Origin: Halanaerobiaceae bacterium ANBcell28
Lineage (GTDB): Bacteria > Bacillota > Halanaerobiia > Halanaerobiales > DTU029
Direction: 5' to 3'
Assembly: GCA_037623315.1 (NCBI GenBank)
Contig: JBBJJH010000009.1
Span: forward strand, 62,001-126,000
DNA length: 64,000 bases
The position numbers were made by a program, and so were the translations under genes. Below, piece by piece: positions 45,351 to 55,334 of the stretch. How positions within the stretch are numbered: position 1 is the first letter of the stretch; each line of letters begins with the position of its first letter. The notes under the pieces are model-generated. The model saw only the letters and a program-made list of their open reading frames with translations. It searched no databases and was not told the origin of the DNA.

Positions 45351-46794
45351 AGCTTTTGATTTCTTTGATCAGAACTGGATCCGGATTAAGTGAGGAGAAA
45401 AGCCTTTTCTTAAGTTGTTTTTTTGTGTTGATAAGATTTTTAGCCATCTTATCTAGTGCAATAGTTGACAAAACAGACTGTATATAGCCTTCAATAAGAT
45501 TATCCAAGCTAAGGCCTAAAATATTGAAATCCTTACGATCCATTAGTTTAAGACGGCTTACATCGCTATCCCAACCATTATCTAATTTAACTGAAAGATT
45601 TGTACCAAGCATATCCCATGATTTTCCAGAGTCATCAAGAGTACTACTTAAAGGATTTTTTGCTTTTCTTGCATACATAGCAACAGGTTTAAAACCAGCA
45701 GGAGTACTAGCAATCATAAACCTCACATCAGATGCATATATTTCTTTTCTTTTATTTGGAACTGTACCAACATGATAAAATTTTCCTTCTGAACTTGTAG
45801 TACTCCATTCATAATTACCTACTAAGCTCTGAACTATAAAGTTCTTATAATGGTGTTCCATATTCATAAAGTCATCCAACTCTTTTTGATTTGTAATTGT
45901 ATATACGCCCTGACCAGCATTACTGTAAGGATTCTTAATTACTGCATGTCCACCAAATCTATTTATCCAGAGGGGAATTTCCTTTAAACTTACATTCATA
46001 ATAGTTTCTGGTGTGAATATTTTAAGTCCATGATCTTTAATCTCAGCATTAAATAAATCATAAGCCTTTGAAGCCACTAATTTGTTTCTCCCTCCAGCAA
46101 GACAAGCTATAATAGGGTTGTAAATAAAGGTCTTGGTTTTGACAGGAATTCTTGTCCATGGTTTCTGAGTAACATAACGGTATGCTGCTTTAATAGGATG
46201 CCAAATATTATCTGCATCTCTTACTTCCATTACCCCATCTACAAATCTTACAGAAGGATTTTCATCCTCATTATAATAAGTAACAAGATAAACTTTCTCA
46301 TTTGTTAACTCAGCAAGAACAGAAGCATATCCAGATGCTTCTGTATAGTTTTTGTCATATAGTACCGCAAAATCACCCTTTGGCAACCTTTTAGAATTTA
46401 ACATTGGCAAAAAAGACTCTTCAAGTAAACGTCGATATCCTCCCATTTCTTGATGGTCATTTAATACTGGCATCGATTTTTGACCTGAAGGACATGAATT
46501 TGTCTCTACAACAAGCATTTTCTTGTTACCCTTTGCTGTAGTTACATGAAATAAATCAGTTCCGGTCCAATATATATGTTTTGGTTTATATTCTATTAAT
46601 GACTTCAAATAATTTGAATCAATCTGCGGGTTTAAGTGGCAATATCGTTCGATGATTCTCTCTTTACCCATATTCATAAAGTAAGCAACAAGAGTATGTG
46701 CCTGTGCATTTACCACCTTAGTATAATAATGTTTGTCTGCATCAAAAGTATAAGGCAAAACTAACTCTGCCGCTTGTGAATATTTTATTTCCAT
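45349..46794 (-). CDS. ATP-grasp-like protein, apparently circularly permuted
   Basis: This 481-residue protein has ATP-grasp motifs in an unusual order. The E-x-N metal-binding type segment VVETNSCPSGQKSMPVL is near residues 95-110. The ATP-binding lysine and glycine loop, AVIKNPYSNAGQGVY, is much later near residue 285. In normal ATP-grasp enzymes the order is reversed; in circularly permuted families the EDN-x-R-x-PSG motif comes early, as here. I therefore infer a member of, or relative of, the CP-ATP-grasp group. The product is unknown. A second ATP-grasp gene of the RimK type lies upstream, 129 bases away, so the two may act in one pathway. Confidence 0.6.
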   Translation of the reverse strand: MEIKYSQAAELVLPYTFDADKHYYTKVVNAQAHTLVAYFMNMGKERIIERYCHLNPQIDSNYLKSLIEYKPKHIYWTGTDLFHVTTAKGNKKMLVVETNSCPSGQKSMPVLNDHQEMGGYRRLLEESFLPMLNSKRLPKGDFAVLYDKNYTEASGYASVLAELTNEKVYLVTYYNEDENPSVRFVDGVMEVRDADNIWHPIKAAYRYVTQKPWTRIPVKTKTFIYNPIIACLAGGRNKLVASKAYDLFNAEIKDHGLKIFTPETIMNVSLKEIPLWINRFGGHAVIKNPYSNAGQGVYTITNQKELDDFMNMEHHYKNFIVQSLVGNYEWSTTSSEGKFYHVGTVPNKRKEIYASDVRFMIASTPAGFKPVAMYARKAKNPLSSTLDDSGKSWDMLGTNLSVKLDNGWDSDVSRLKLMDRKDFNILGLSLDNLIEGYIQSVLSTIALDKMAKNLINTKKQLKKRLFSSLNPDPVLIKEIKS

Positions 46795-46922
46795 CCTCTA
46801 ACCTCCATATTTTCATAATAACAGATTTATAATTTTAAAAATCCAATACACTCTACCTAAAACTCATTAAGTAAATTTGCTTATGCATTCTTTTTTCTCT
46901 TATGTTTATCGTGCATCTTTGA

Positions 46923-47831
46923 TTAGCTATGATTAACCCTGGTTTTAATGTATTTAAATATCTCTTCAGGAACATTGATATCATTACAGGATTCCATTCC
47001 TTTAAACATTGGAGATGAGTTCACTTCACAAATTTTAAAGTTATTATCTTTATCAAACAACAAATCTACCCCTGCTATATTTAAGCCTAATATTTTTGTA
47101 GCTTCAAGTGCCAGCCATTCTATTTCTTCTGTTAATGGAAAGCTCCTTACAGTTCCTCCTGCCGAATAATTAGCCCTATAATCATTATCTTTAGACTCTC
47201 TCATCATAGAACCTATTACTCGCCCACCAACAACAAAGACCCTTAAATCTTTACCATAGCTGCTTTGAATCATTTCCTGAAGAATTATATTCATATTAGG
47301 ATTAGCAATTTCAATGATACGTGCTAAATCCTCAAACTTATCTCGATTTTCAGCTAAAAAAACACCTCTCCCTAGAGAACCAGAAAGGGTCTTCACTATT
47401 AGAGGAAACCCCATATGTCCCTCTACATGATCATGATCTACCGGGAATTTTAGTAGCATTGTTTTCGGTACTGGTAATCTGCTTTCAGCCAGAATCTGAT
47501 GTGTAAAGAGTTTGTCCTTTACTGTATCAATACTAACAGATGAGTTTATACAAAAAACTCCCAGCCTCTCTAAATGCCTAATTAAAGCCAGGGCAAAATA
47601 GGAAGTTCCTGAGCCCATTCTAGGCAACACAAAATCAGGCAATGGTACCTGATGGCCGTCAACAAAAATACTTTTTCTATCTTCACTTGTAACTATAACG
47701 TCTATCTGATCAGGTCGATAAACACTAATCTTAATTCCCATTTGTTCAGCTTCTTCTAAAAACCTTTTTGTTTCAAAGTGTTCTTCAGTAAGCTCTGATT
47801 CCTTTGCTTTATATATTATCCAAGCTCTCAT
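46923..47831 (-). CDS. RimK-like ATP-grasp ligase
   Basis: This 302-residue protein resembles RimK, LysX and other ATP-grasp enzymes that join an amino acid to a carboxylate. The ATP-grasp motifs are in the normal order: GFPLIVKTLSGSLGRGVFLAE near residues 142-162, FVVGGRVIGSMMRE, and the late metal-binding EVNSSPMFKG near 269-278. It lies upstream of the other ATP-grasp gene. The ATG at 47831 follows GAAGTGATG. The amino acid and acceptor are not known, and there is no visible carrier protein such as LysW nearby. Confidence 0.85.
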   Translation of the reverse strand: MRAWIIYKAKESELTEEHFETKRFLEEAEQMGIKISVYRPDQIDVIVTSEDRKSIFVDGHQVPLPDFVLPRMGSGTSYFALALIRHLERLGVFCINSSVSIDTVKDKLFTHQILAESRLPVPKTMLLKFPVDHDHVEGHMGFPLIVKTLSGSLGRGVFLAENRDKFEDLARIIEIANPNMNIILQEMIQSSYGKDLRVFVVGGRVIGSMMRESKDNDYRANYSAGGTVRSFPLTEEIEWLALEATKILGLNIAGVDLLFDKDNNFKICEVNSSPMFKGMESCNDINVPEEIFKYIKTRVNHS

Positions 47832-47943
47832 AAAACATCACTTCTATTCATTTAACATCATCCTTTACTTTACATATATTATTACTATAATCCTAATATA
47901 TACCTAATTATTCAAAAAAGCAATATGTTTTTTAATCCCCAAA

Positions 47944-48001
47944 CACCAAATAAGGGAACGGTTCTGCGTTTGGTCTTGCAGAACCGTCCCCGTTTGGTGT
48001 G
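47944..48001. repeat. GGGAACGGTTCT palindrome (copy 3), terminator-like
   Basis: ACCAAATAAGGGAACGGTTCTGC (start near 47945) pairs with GCAGAACCGTCCCCGTTTGGT (end near 47999) around a short loop. This REP-like palindrome lies between cheB and the RimK-like gene. It can stop the chemotaxis transcript from reaching the ATP-grasp genes. Confidence 0.75.
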
Positions 48002-49051
48002 TTAGGTTTTCTTTAATAATAGGCTGGATATCTTCTTCAGAGGCACAACTTCATCAACTGCACCCAGGGACACTGCTTCTTTTGGCATACCATACACTAT
48101 ACAACTGGCTTCATCCTGGGCTATAGTATAAGCACCTTCTTTTTTCATAGCTAGTAAGCCGCTAGCTCCGTCTTTTCCCATACCTGTAAGGATTACACCG
48201 ATAGCATTTCTTCCAGCGTATTGGGCTACTGAATTAAACAATACATCTACAGAAGGTCTTTGATGATGTACCATTTCACCATCACTTACTTCGACATAAA
48301 AACTGGCACCACTTCTCTTTAATAAGATATGTTTATTTCCTGGTGCTAATAAAACCTTACCCGAACTCAAGAGATCTCCATCACTGGCTTCTTCAACATT
48401 CAAATGACAGATAGAATTTAAACTCCTGGCAAATGAACTGGTAAAATGTTCGGGCATATGCTGTACTAAAAGTATAGGAGGCATATAAGCAGGAAGAGAA
48501 CTTAATAACACTTTCAAAGCCTTTGTACCTCCTGTAGAAGCACCTATGGCTATTATCTTTTCACTGGTTTTTAATAATGAAGATTTAGTATCAGTACTCT
48601 TTTCTCTTTCACTTTTCTTAATCTCCAAATTATCTTCTTTTAAATACTTTTTAAAGGACATCTTATTGACGGCTTTGATCTTTTCACAAACCTGCACTGT
48701 CATCTCACCTATTGTATATGATGAACCAGGCTTTGCTATAACTTCAGCGGCCCCAAGTTCTATGGCTTTAAGAGCAAGCTCCCCTCCACATTCTGCTAGA
48801 GAACTGATAATAATTACAGGTAATGGATAATAACGCATAAGTTTTTCTAAGAAAGTCAAGCCATCCATTTTAGGCATCTCTATATCAAGTAGAACTACGT
48901 CAGGTTTTAATTTTATAATCTTATCTCTTCCAATATAGGGATCAGGGGCTGTTCCAACTACTTCTATTTCTTTTTCTTTTTCAAGCTCTCTTTTCAATAT
49001 TTTTCTTACCATTGCTGAATCATCTATTATCAATACTTTAATTGTACTCAT
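48002..49051 (-). CDS. cheB: Chemotaxis methylesterase CheB
   Basis: This 349-residue protein has an N-terminal receiver (phospho-acceptor aspartate in LKPDVVLLDIEMP) and a C-terminal methylesterase/deamidase. The catalytic residues are the serine of IGASTGGTKAL, the histidine of VQHMPEHFT and the aspartate of LTGMGKDGASG. It removes methyl groups from receptor glutamates. The start is ATG 49051; the upstream ATG at 49060 lies at the Shine-Dalgarno site. It is the last gene of the operon and is separated from cheR by a structured 200-base region. Confidence 0.96.
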   Translation of the reverse strand: MSTIKVLIIDDSAMVRKILKRELEKEKEIEVVGTAPDPYIGRDKIIKLKPDVVLLDIEMPKMDGLTFLEKLMRYYPLPVIIISSLAECGGELALKAIELGAAEVIAKPGSSYTIGEMTVQVCEKIKAVNKMSFKKYLKEDNLEIKKSEREKSTDTKSSLLKTSEKIIAIGASTGGTKALKVLLSSLPAYMPPILLVQHMPEHFTSSFARSLNSICHLNVEEASDGDLLSSGKVLLAPGNKHILLKRSGASFYVEVSDGEMVHHQRPSVDVLFNSVAQYAGRNAIGVILTGMGKDGASGLLAMKKEGAYTIAQDEASCIVYGMPKEAVSLGAVDEVVPLKKISSLLLKKT

Positions 49052-49100
49052 ATCCTTCATCCTTCCAATATCAAGCTAAGAACATAGTTATAAATTATGT

Positions 49101-49229
49101 ACTCAAACTTCGCAGATAAATATACCGCATAAAGCCTGCTTAGCCATAACTTCATTCACGGAAAAGCTAATTTCCAACAAATGCCTAAGCAGGTGGTCTA
49201 TATAAACTTACCAACTGCAAAATTTGAGT
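49101..49229. repeat. Nested imperfect palindrome between cheR and cheB
   Basis: Three nested stems are visible. The outer arms ACTCAAACTTCGCAG (49101-49115) and CTGCAAAATTTGAGT (49215-49229) match at 13 of 15. The middle arms CCTGCTTAG (49135-49143) and CTAAGCAGG (49185-49193) are perfect. The inner hairpin is GGAAA-N6-TTTCC (49160-49175). The whole 129 bases could fold as an RNA or be a small palindromic mobile element. No coding frame is evident. Confidence 0.65.
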
Positions 49230-49258
49230 TACTTACCAGGGCAATATATTTATTCATC

Positions 49259-50059
49259 TTATTTTTCATATATAGTAGCCTGTAAGTATTTGAAATCATG
49301 CTTTTTTTGACTCAAACTTTCTGAGTGACCAATAAAAAAAAGTCCACCTTCAATTAAAACATCATAAAACTTCTTTACTAACTCTCCCTGTACTTTATTA
49401 TCAAAATAAATCATTACATTACGACAAAATATAATATCAAAATAATTTTGAAAAGAGAAGGGCTTCATAAGATTAAAGCTACGAAAAGTAACTAAGTCTT
49501 TTAATTGTTCTTTTACCTCAATAAAATTCTTCTTCCTTTTAAAATACTTATTAATAAAATAACTACTCAATTGTTCATCATTTTCTTTGTAAATCCCTGT
49601 TTGGGCTTCAGCCAGTACCTGGCTACTGATATCAGTAGCCAGGATTTTTACATCAATATCTGCTGGTAGATATTCCTTTAAAACCATTGCTATAGTATAT
49701 GCTTCTTCACCAGTAGAACAAGCAGCACTCCAAACCCTTATTTCCTTTTTTCTTTCTATCCTTTTGTTTTTAGTCATAATAAGTTCGATATTTTCAGCTA
49801 AATATCTAAAATGATTGATTTCACGAAAAAAATCTGTCTTATGTGTTGTAACTTCATGTTCAAAATATATAGAACTCCTGCGATCATTACTCAAGAGAGA
49901 ATTATACAAGTCTTGAAAACTTGTCATACCAAGATGCTGCATGACTTTCCTCAGTCTCCCCTGAACCATCTCTTTTTTGTGACTTGCCATATAAATCCCA
50001 TATCTATCGTGTATTAATTTTTGAAACTTCCTGTATTCTTCACTACTCATATGCTGCAT
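49259..50059 (-). CDS. cheR: Chemotaxis methyltransferase CheR
   Basis: This 266-residue protein methylates receptor glutamates with S-adenosylmethionine. The N-terminal helical domain (KLIHDRYGIYMASHKKEMVQGRLRK) is complete, and the SAM motif VWSAACSTGEEAYTIAMVL is near residues 106-124. The motif FDIIFCRNVMIYFD near 205-218 is typical. ATG 50059 follows GAGGTG. It lies 15 bases after mcp. Confidence 0.96.
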   Translation of the reverse strand: MQHMSSEEYRKFQKLIHDRYGIYMASHKKEMVQGRLRKVMQHLGMTSFQDLYNSLLSNDRRSSIYFEHEVTTHKTDFFREINHFRYLAENIELIMTKNKRIERKKEIRVWSAACSTGEEAYTIAMVLKEYLPADIDVKILATDISSQVLAEAQTGIYKENDEQLSSYFINKYFKRKKNFIEVKEQLKDLVTFRSFNLMKPFSFQNYFDIIFCRNVMIYFDNKVQGELVKKFYDVLIEGGLFFIGHSESLSQKKHDFKYLQATIYEK

Positions 50060-50073
50060 TATGGCACCTCACT

Positions 50074-52059
50074 TTAGAAATCACCTTTATCTTCTTCTAA
50101 AGGAATTATATCTTCAGGGGAAATCTGACTTTCACCTTTAGAATCCCTGTACTTTTTCTCCAATTTTTTTTCATTATCCATGGAATCAGTTTTACTATTA
50201 AAGCCTAGTTTTCTTTGAAAATCACTGTTTTTTTCAGGGTTTATCTTTTTATTCTTATACCCTTTTCTGTTTATCTTCTTATCTACCAGATCAACAAGCA
50301 AGCTGACACTTTCCTGCATATTTTGGGCCTGTGCTGACAATTCTTCAGAAGCTGAAGCACTTTCCTCTGCTGATGAAGCATTTTCCTGAACCACCTGATC
50401 CATTTGAGACATTGCCTGATTTATTTGCATTATACCTCTAGACTGTTCTTCACTGGCAGCTGCCACTTCATCCATAAGTTCACTCAGTTTTTCTGTTTGT
50501 CCATAGATACCTGTAAGTGCAGTATTTACATCATTAGATACTTCTACTCCTCTTTCTGCTAGTGTAATGTTTTTCTCTATAATATTTGCTGTATCTTTTG
50601 CCGCTTTAGCGCTTCTTTGAGCCAGGGTCCTAACTTCTTCTGCTACTACTGCAAAACCCATTCCAGCATCTCCAGCCCTTGCTGCTTCAACTGCAGCATT
50701 AAGTGCCAGGATATTTGTTTGAAAGGCAATGTCATCAATTACTTTGATTATTTTACTAATTTCAGAACTTGAGTCCTTCAGTTCGGACATAGACTCCATC
50801 ATCTCTTCCATTTCTTGATTACCCTTTTTTGCCGATTCTCTAGCTTGATTTGATAACAAAGCTGCCTGTTTGGTGTTTTCAGTATTCTGTTTAACCATGG
50901 AAGATGATTCTTCCAGTGTCGCTGACGTTTCTTCAAGAGAAGATGCCTGTTCAGCACTTCCTTCAGCTAATTGCTGGCTGGATGCTGATAATTGCTCAGA
51001 AGCTGATGCTACCTGTTCAGCCCCTTCTTTTAAAGAATCAGAGATTCTAATTATAGGTTTACTTAGAGAAGCAGCGAAATACCAACCAATAAAAACTATA
51101 AGAGCTGTTACAATTAAACAAACCCAAAAAATCATAGTCCTCATTCTAAGTGCTTCTGAAAAAGCTTCTGCTGAATCTATTTCTGCTACAAAACCATAGA
51201 CCCTATCATGAAGTTGAATAATGTTCAAAGACCCTAATACCATAGTCCCCCTGTAATCCTCATATTCAGCATTTTCCTGATAAAGAATATTATTATTCCT
51301 TATTTCCCTGGTAAGTCTATTTACACCTTCTGTATTAAACCCTGTTAATAATACATCATGTTCTCCATATCTTGGTTCTGTTAACAGATAGCCTCTTTCA
51401 TTGATTAGATAGAAATCAGCAGTCTCACCAAGGCGCTCTATACCATCTATCACCATCTCTGTCAAAAGACCCTGGGTAACTATATTTACTAAAACCCCAT
51501 TTACATTACCACTTTCACCTTCGGAATAAACGGGAACAGCTATAACCATTACATTATCATTAACTACATCAGAAAAAAACATTTCAGATGTTGTAATTTG
51601 CCCCTGTCTTGCCCGTGCAAAGTAATCTCTAGAACTTAAATCAGAACCAATAGCTTCAGCTTCTGACGAATAAACTGTTTGTCCATCAAGATCTAGAACA
51701 CTAATCATGGCAATGTCAAACTCATTTATTGTAGTTTCTATTAATGCGGAAATCCTTTCTTCACTTTCTTCCCAAGTACTGCTGTTCAAATCTACACTTT
51801 GCTCCTCCAGGTCATTAAGGGCTTGATAAAAGTCTCCCGTCTGAGCTAAAAGCACTGTATTACTAATCATATTATCAAACCAATTTTCCACGCTATTTTC
51901 TTTTTCTTGAGAAAACGACTGTAAATTATTGAAAGAAAGCCGAGTTATAGAGCTTCTTGCACTATTATAGGCGAAGAAACTTATTCCTATAAAAGGTATT
52001 AAACTGACTAATAATAAAACGGATATTAATTTAGTTTTTAAATTTATTTTTTTTAACAC
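50074..52059 (-). CDS. Methyl-accepting chemotaxis protein with extracellular sensor
   Basis: This 661-residue receptor has a first transmembrane helix (residues about 11-30), an extracellular dCache-like domain of about 270 residues, and a second transmembrane helix near 305-330. The cytoplasmic part is short, with no clear HAMP domain, and then a signalling helix with the hairpin [20 protein letters not shown]. The start is GTG 52059; AAGGAGTG is 8 bases upstream and overlaps the end of cheW. The ligand is unknown. It is the only receptor in this operon. Confidence 0.93.
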   Translation of the reverse strand: MLKKINLKTKLISVLLLVSLIPFIGISFFAYNSARSSITRLSFNNLQSFSQEKENSVENWFDNMISNTVLLAQTGDFYQALNDLEEQSVDLNSSTWEESEERISALIETTINEFDIAMISVLDLDGQTVYSSEAEAIGSDLSSRDYFARARQGQITTSEMFFSDVVNDNVMVIAVPVYSEGESGNVNGVLVNIVTQGLLTEMVIDGIERLGETADFYLINERGYLLTEPRYGEHDVLLTGFNTEGVNRLTREIRNNNILYQENAEYEDYRGTMVLGSLNIIQLHDRVYGFVAEIDSAEAFSEALRMRTMIFWVCLIVTALIVFIGWYFAASLSKPIIRISDSLKEGAEQVASASEQLSASSQQLAEGSAEQASSLEETSATLEESSSMVKQNTENTKQAALLSNQARESAKKGNQEMEEMMESMSELKDSSSEISKIIKVIDDIAFQTNILALNAAVEAARAGDAGMGFAVVAEEVRTLAQRSAKAAKDTANIIEKNITLAERGVEVSNDVNTALTGIYGQTEKLSELMDEVAAASEEQSRGIMQINQAMSQMDQVVQENASSAEESASASEELSAQAQNMQESVSLLVDLVDKKINRKGYKNKKINPEKNSDFQRKLGFNSKTDSMDNEKKLEKKYRDSKGESQISPEDIIPLEEDKGDF

Positions 52060-52064
52060 AACAA

Positions 52065-52541
52065 TCACTCCTTATTAATTGAAGTTATTTTTAAACCTTC
52101 TTTAAAATTAAAAGCTTTATCACTATCTAATAAAATAATTACTTTCTCATTAAGTTTTGCTATACCTGTTAGTAGCTTATTTGATTCATCATCACTATAT
52201 TCAGGCGCATCTTCTATATCTTCTTTCTCTATTTTTACCACCTCATTAACAGCATCAACTGCTATTGCAATTTGCCGATTCTGACCAGCATCTTCTACTT
52301 CAACTACTATAATACAGGTTCTTTCTGTGTATCTAAGTTCTTCTAATGAAAACTTTAACCTTAAGTCAAGTAAAGGGATAATCTTTCCCCTTAAATTTAT
52401 TACTCCTTTTATAAAGACTGGCGCCCCTGGTATTTCACTTATTTCCATCATGGCAATAATTTCTTTAACTTTCAAAATAGCAATTCCATATTCTTCTTTG
52501 CCCAGTGAAAAACATAAATATTTGCCTTCTTTTTTGCTCAT
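52065..52541 (-). CDS. cheW: Chemotaxis coupling protein CheW
   Basis: This 158-residue coupling protein has the double SH3-like fold. Motifs are [24 protein letters not shown] (near residues 17-40) and [19 protein letters not shown]. It links receptor and CheA. The stop overlaps the Shine-Dalgarno site of the mcp gene, so the two are translationally coupled. Confidence 0.96.
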   Translation of the reverse strand: MSKKEGKYLCFSLGKEEYGIAILKVKEIIAMMEISEIPGAPVFIKGVINLRGKIIPLLDLRLKFSLEELRYTERTCIIVVEVEDAGQNRQIAIAVDAVNEVVKIEKEDIEDAPEYSDDESNKLLTGIAKLNEKVIILLDSDKAFNFKEGLKITSINKE

Positions 52542-52623
52542 TTTAAGCCACTCCTCTCTTTAGATATAATAATAGATAATTAAGTCTTATTTTTGTTGAC
52601 ATTGATTAGTTAAAGAGGATTAT

Positions 52624-54321
52624 CTAATAAATAAACTTATTATTAAATAAAAATTCAACATCGAGAATAAAAGCAACTTTGCCATCACCAAGTATAGAAG
52701 CTCCTGAAATATAATCCAAATTAGAAAATTCTTTTATTAATGGTTTTACTACAATTTCTCTCCTATCTATAACACTATCTACTGGAAGTGCTTTTACTTT
52801 CTTATCCATTTCCAGTAGTAGAAATAAAGGAGGGTCTTTATGCAGCGTTTTTCCAAATATATTTGACACTTCTATTATAGGAATTAGATCTTCCCGTATT
52901 TTCACCATTGTTTTTTTGCCCCTTATTTCAAGTGAATTTTTATCTTTCACCTGGACAATCTCTTTTATATTTAGTGTTGGTATTATGTATTTACTACCTG
53001 CTATACTTATAATACTGCCATTCATAACTGCTAAATTGATAGGGATCTTCAAGATAAAAGTACAGCCTAGGCCTGGCTTATTTATAATCTCAATTTTCCC
53101 ACCTATTCTGGAAAGTTCTGTTTTTACAACATCCATACCCACACCTCGTCCTGATACTGTATTTACACTTTCCTTGGTAGAAAATCCAGGCATAAATATA
53201 AAGTTTAATATCTCTTTATCTGTATATCTATCAGAGTCTTCTATTAATTTCTTTTCTAAAGCTTTTTTATATATTTTATCCAGGTTAATGCCATCCCCAT
53301 CATCTTCTATCTCAATATATACACTCCCCCTATTACTATAGGCTGAAACTTTAACCAAGCCTCTTGAACTTTTTCCTCTCTCGATTCTTAGTTCAGGAGA
53401 TTCTATACCATGACTAATAGAATTTTTTACTAGATGCACTAAAGGTTCTAGAATCTTTTCAGCTATATTTCTATCAATCTCTGTATCCTCTCCCTCACTT
53501 TGAAACTCAACATCTTTAGCAAGTTCATCAATTGTATCTCTTGCTATCCTTGCAATTTTGTTGAAAGTTGATTTCAAAGAGACCATTCTTAGAGACATAC
53601 TTATTGATTGCATTTCTTTCATTATTCTAGACACATTTAATAATTTTTTCATGAAATTATCATTCTCATTAAATAAGTGTTTTGCTTCCTCTTCCATCTG
53701 TGATTGAGTAATCATTAATTCACCCATCATATCAAGTAAATTATCCACCTTTTTTGTTGGGATTCTAATAACACTACTATCAATAGCAACTGGACTGATC
53801 TCTTTATTTTTTTTTCTATAATTATCTCTAGACGAACTTTTTTCTATAATTATGTCTTCTTTTTTTCTTACAGATTTCTTATCTTTTTTTTCTAATACCC
53901 TTTCCTTAATTTCACCTACGTCTTCTAATTCTTTTATAAATGTACTGACTGTATTCAGAAATTCCTGATCATTAAGTAGGTTTAGATTAGTACAGATTTC
54001 CGCTATAATGTCAGCTGATTTTAAAATTAAATTACTTATCTTTTTGTTAATTAGTAGTTTATCTTTCCTACATAAATCAAGAATTGATTCACTTTTGTGG
54101 GCAAGCTCTAAAATTAGCCCCTGCTCAACAAAACCAGCTATACCTTTGATAGAATGAAATCCTCTAAATAAACTGTCAAGTAACTCTCTTGAATCTTCAA
54201 CTGTTTCCAATTCTAAAACATCCATCTGAATAGATTCTAGATGTTCTCTAGTTTCTATTATAAAATCCTGCAAAAACTCATCAGCAAATTCATTTGTATG
54301 AGTTTTAGTATTCTCACTCAT
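52624..54321 (-). CDS. cheA: Chemotaxis histidine kinase CheA lacking P2
   Basis: This 565-residue kinase has the Hpt domain with the phospho-accepting histidine in FHSIKGIAGF near residue 56, a dimer domain, the HATPase domain (NSISHGIE, EDDGDGI, GRGVGMDVVK) and a C-terminal CheW-like domain. The region between Hpt and dimer domain (about 110-185) is lysine- and serine-rich and low in complexity, so the CheY-docking P2 domain is absent. Usual CheA proteins are about 650-700 residues. ATG 54321 is well spaced from GGGGGTGG; the frame ATG 54327 is too close. Confidence 0.93.
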   Translation of the reverse strand: MSENTKTHTNEFADEFLQDFIIETREHLESIQMDVLELETVEDSRELLDSLFRGFHSIKGIAGFVEQGLILELAHKSESILDLCRKDKLLINKKISNLILKSADIIAEICTNLNLLNDQEFLNTVSTFIKELEDVGEIKERVLEKKDKKSVRKKEDIIIEKSSSRDNYRKKNKEISPVAIDSSVIRIPTKKVDNLLDMMGELMITQSQMEEEAKHLFNENDNFMKKLLNVSRIMKEMQSISMSLRMVSLKSTFNKIARIARDTIDELAKDVEFQSEGEDTEIDRNIAEKILEPLVHLVKNSISHGIESPELRIERGKSSRGLVKVSAYSNRGSVYIEIEDDGDGINLDKIYKKALEKKLIEDSDRYTDKEILNFIFMPGFSTKESVNTVSGRGVGMDVVKTELSRIGGKIEIINKPGLGCTFILKIPINLAVMNGSIISIAGSKYIIPTLNIKEIVQVKDKNSLEIRGKKTMVKIREDLIPIIEVSNIFGKTLHKDPPLFLLLEMDKKVKALPVDSVIDRREIVVKPLIKEFSNLDYISGASILGDGKVAFILDVEFLFNNKFIY

Positions 54322-54417
54322 TATCATCCACCCCCTTCTCCTTCTATAAAAATTTTCCTAGAACTAGCCAGTAAAATTGTAGACAAGTAATTTTTAGGCT
54401 CTTTAAATAGAAAATAA

Positions 54418-54861
54418 TTATTGTATAGCATATCTTATAAAAAAACTTTCTTCGTCAATTTTGAACTCCATCTTTTGGGCAGCTATATTACTTATCATTA
54501 GATAGATATCACTTCCCTGAACAATTGTGGGAGGTGATAGTTCTATAATATTATCAGGTAAAAGAGCTATTGCACTACCCATTAAAATATTCACCATTTC
54601 ACCTAAAGCACTTTCTCCTATATTATCTATTTCTCCTACTTCCATTCCACCCATCATAGCTGAGATGATTTTTAAGGCAGCTTTCCTACTAAAACTTATA
54701 ACAACATTTCCCTGTAACCCATTACTTAAACCTATTAATATATTAACTTCCTCTGAAGAATTAAGCGTCATTTCTCTAGTTTCTGATACGAAACTTATAC
54801 TAAAAGCAAATGTAGGCAAAGTATTTTCACAGGCTTGAATAATTTCTTTGGAGATACCCAT
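54418..54861 (-). CDS. cheX: CheX-like phosphatase, copy 1
   Basis: This 147-residue protein fits the CheX/CheC phosphatase family that removes phosphate from CheY. The active-site ExxN is GEMVNILMG with E88 and N91. The start forms a TAATG overlap with the second CheX-like gene upstream, so they are coupled. The two CheX-like proteins are only distantly similar to each other. Confidence 0.85.
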   Translation of the reverse strand: MGISKEIIQACENTLPTFAFSISFVSETREMTLNSSEEVNILIGLSNGLQGNVVISFSRKAALKIISAMMGGMEVGEIDNIGESALGEMVNILMGSAIALLPDNIIELSPPTIVQGSDIYLMISNIAAQKMEFKIDEESFFIRYAIQ

Positions 54862-55334
54862 TATTCCACCCCTTTAAATGCTAAATCTAGTTTCAAATAA
54901 ATATCTTTATTTCCGTAGTAAATTTTTCTGTCTTCTATATTGTCTGTACTTATTTTCAAATTTCGCCCAGAAAATATAGCTGGTGGACTGAGTCTTATAA
55001 TTTTGTTCTGCTCGGAATTATTTATGTAAGTAATTAATCTTCCTGATAAGATGTTTGCAAACTCCCCCATATAAAGATATAAGTCCTCTTCTGATTCCAA
55101 TGGAGCATAATTCATTATTTCTGTTATTGTTTCAGCTGTCTCTTCAGAGCTTTCTAACAAAAACCTACCCTGATAATCTCCAGTCATACCGATAATTACA
55201 AGTATTTTTTTTTGAGATATTAAATTTCTTTTTTCAATAAGTTCATGAAATTCTAAATCCAACAATTCCTTAGACACTTCCTGTATAGATCTTTTAAAAA
55301 ACTTACTGTATGTATTAAGAATATTTTTCTTCAT
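54861..55334 (-). CDS. CheX-like phosphatase, copy 2
   Basis: This 157-residue protein has the same fold and an ExxN active-site motif, GEFANILSG with E91 and N94. The N-terminus has extra helical residues (KKNILNTYSKFFKRSIQEV). The TAATG overlaps at both ends show coupling to cheY and the other cheX-like gene. A CheX pair could form a heterodimer or act on different receivers. Confidence 0.82.
   Translation of the reverse strand: MKKNILNTYSKFFKRSIQEVSKELLDLEFHELIEKRNLISQKKILVIIGMTGDYQGRFLLESSEETAETITEIMNYAPLESEEDLYLYMGEFANILSGRLITYINNSEQNKIIRLSPPAIFSGRNLKISTDNIEDRKIYYGNKDIYLKLDLAFKGVE

Noticed and set aside
47944-48001. Palindrome after cheB as an integron attC or phage attachment site
   Set aside because: Two further copies of the same core lie in the window and no integrase or transposase is present, so a dispersed terminator-like repeat fits better.
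49101-49229. cheR-cheB palindrome as a tRNA or known riboswitch
   Set aside because: No cloverleaf arms, T-loop sequence or riboswitch consensus can be seen.
52916-53341. 141-residue plus-strand open frame opposite cheA
   Set aside because: It is antisense to conserved kinase motifs and has no ribosome-binding site; it is a shadow.
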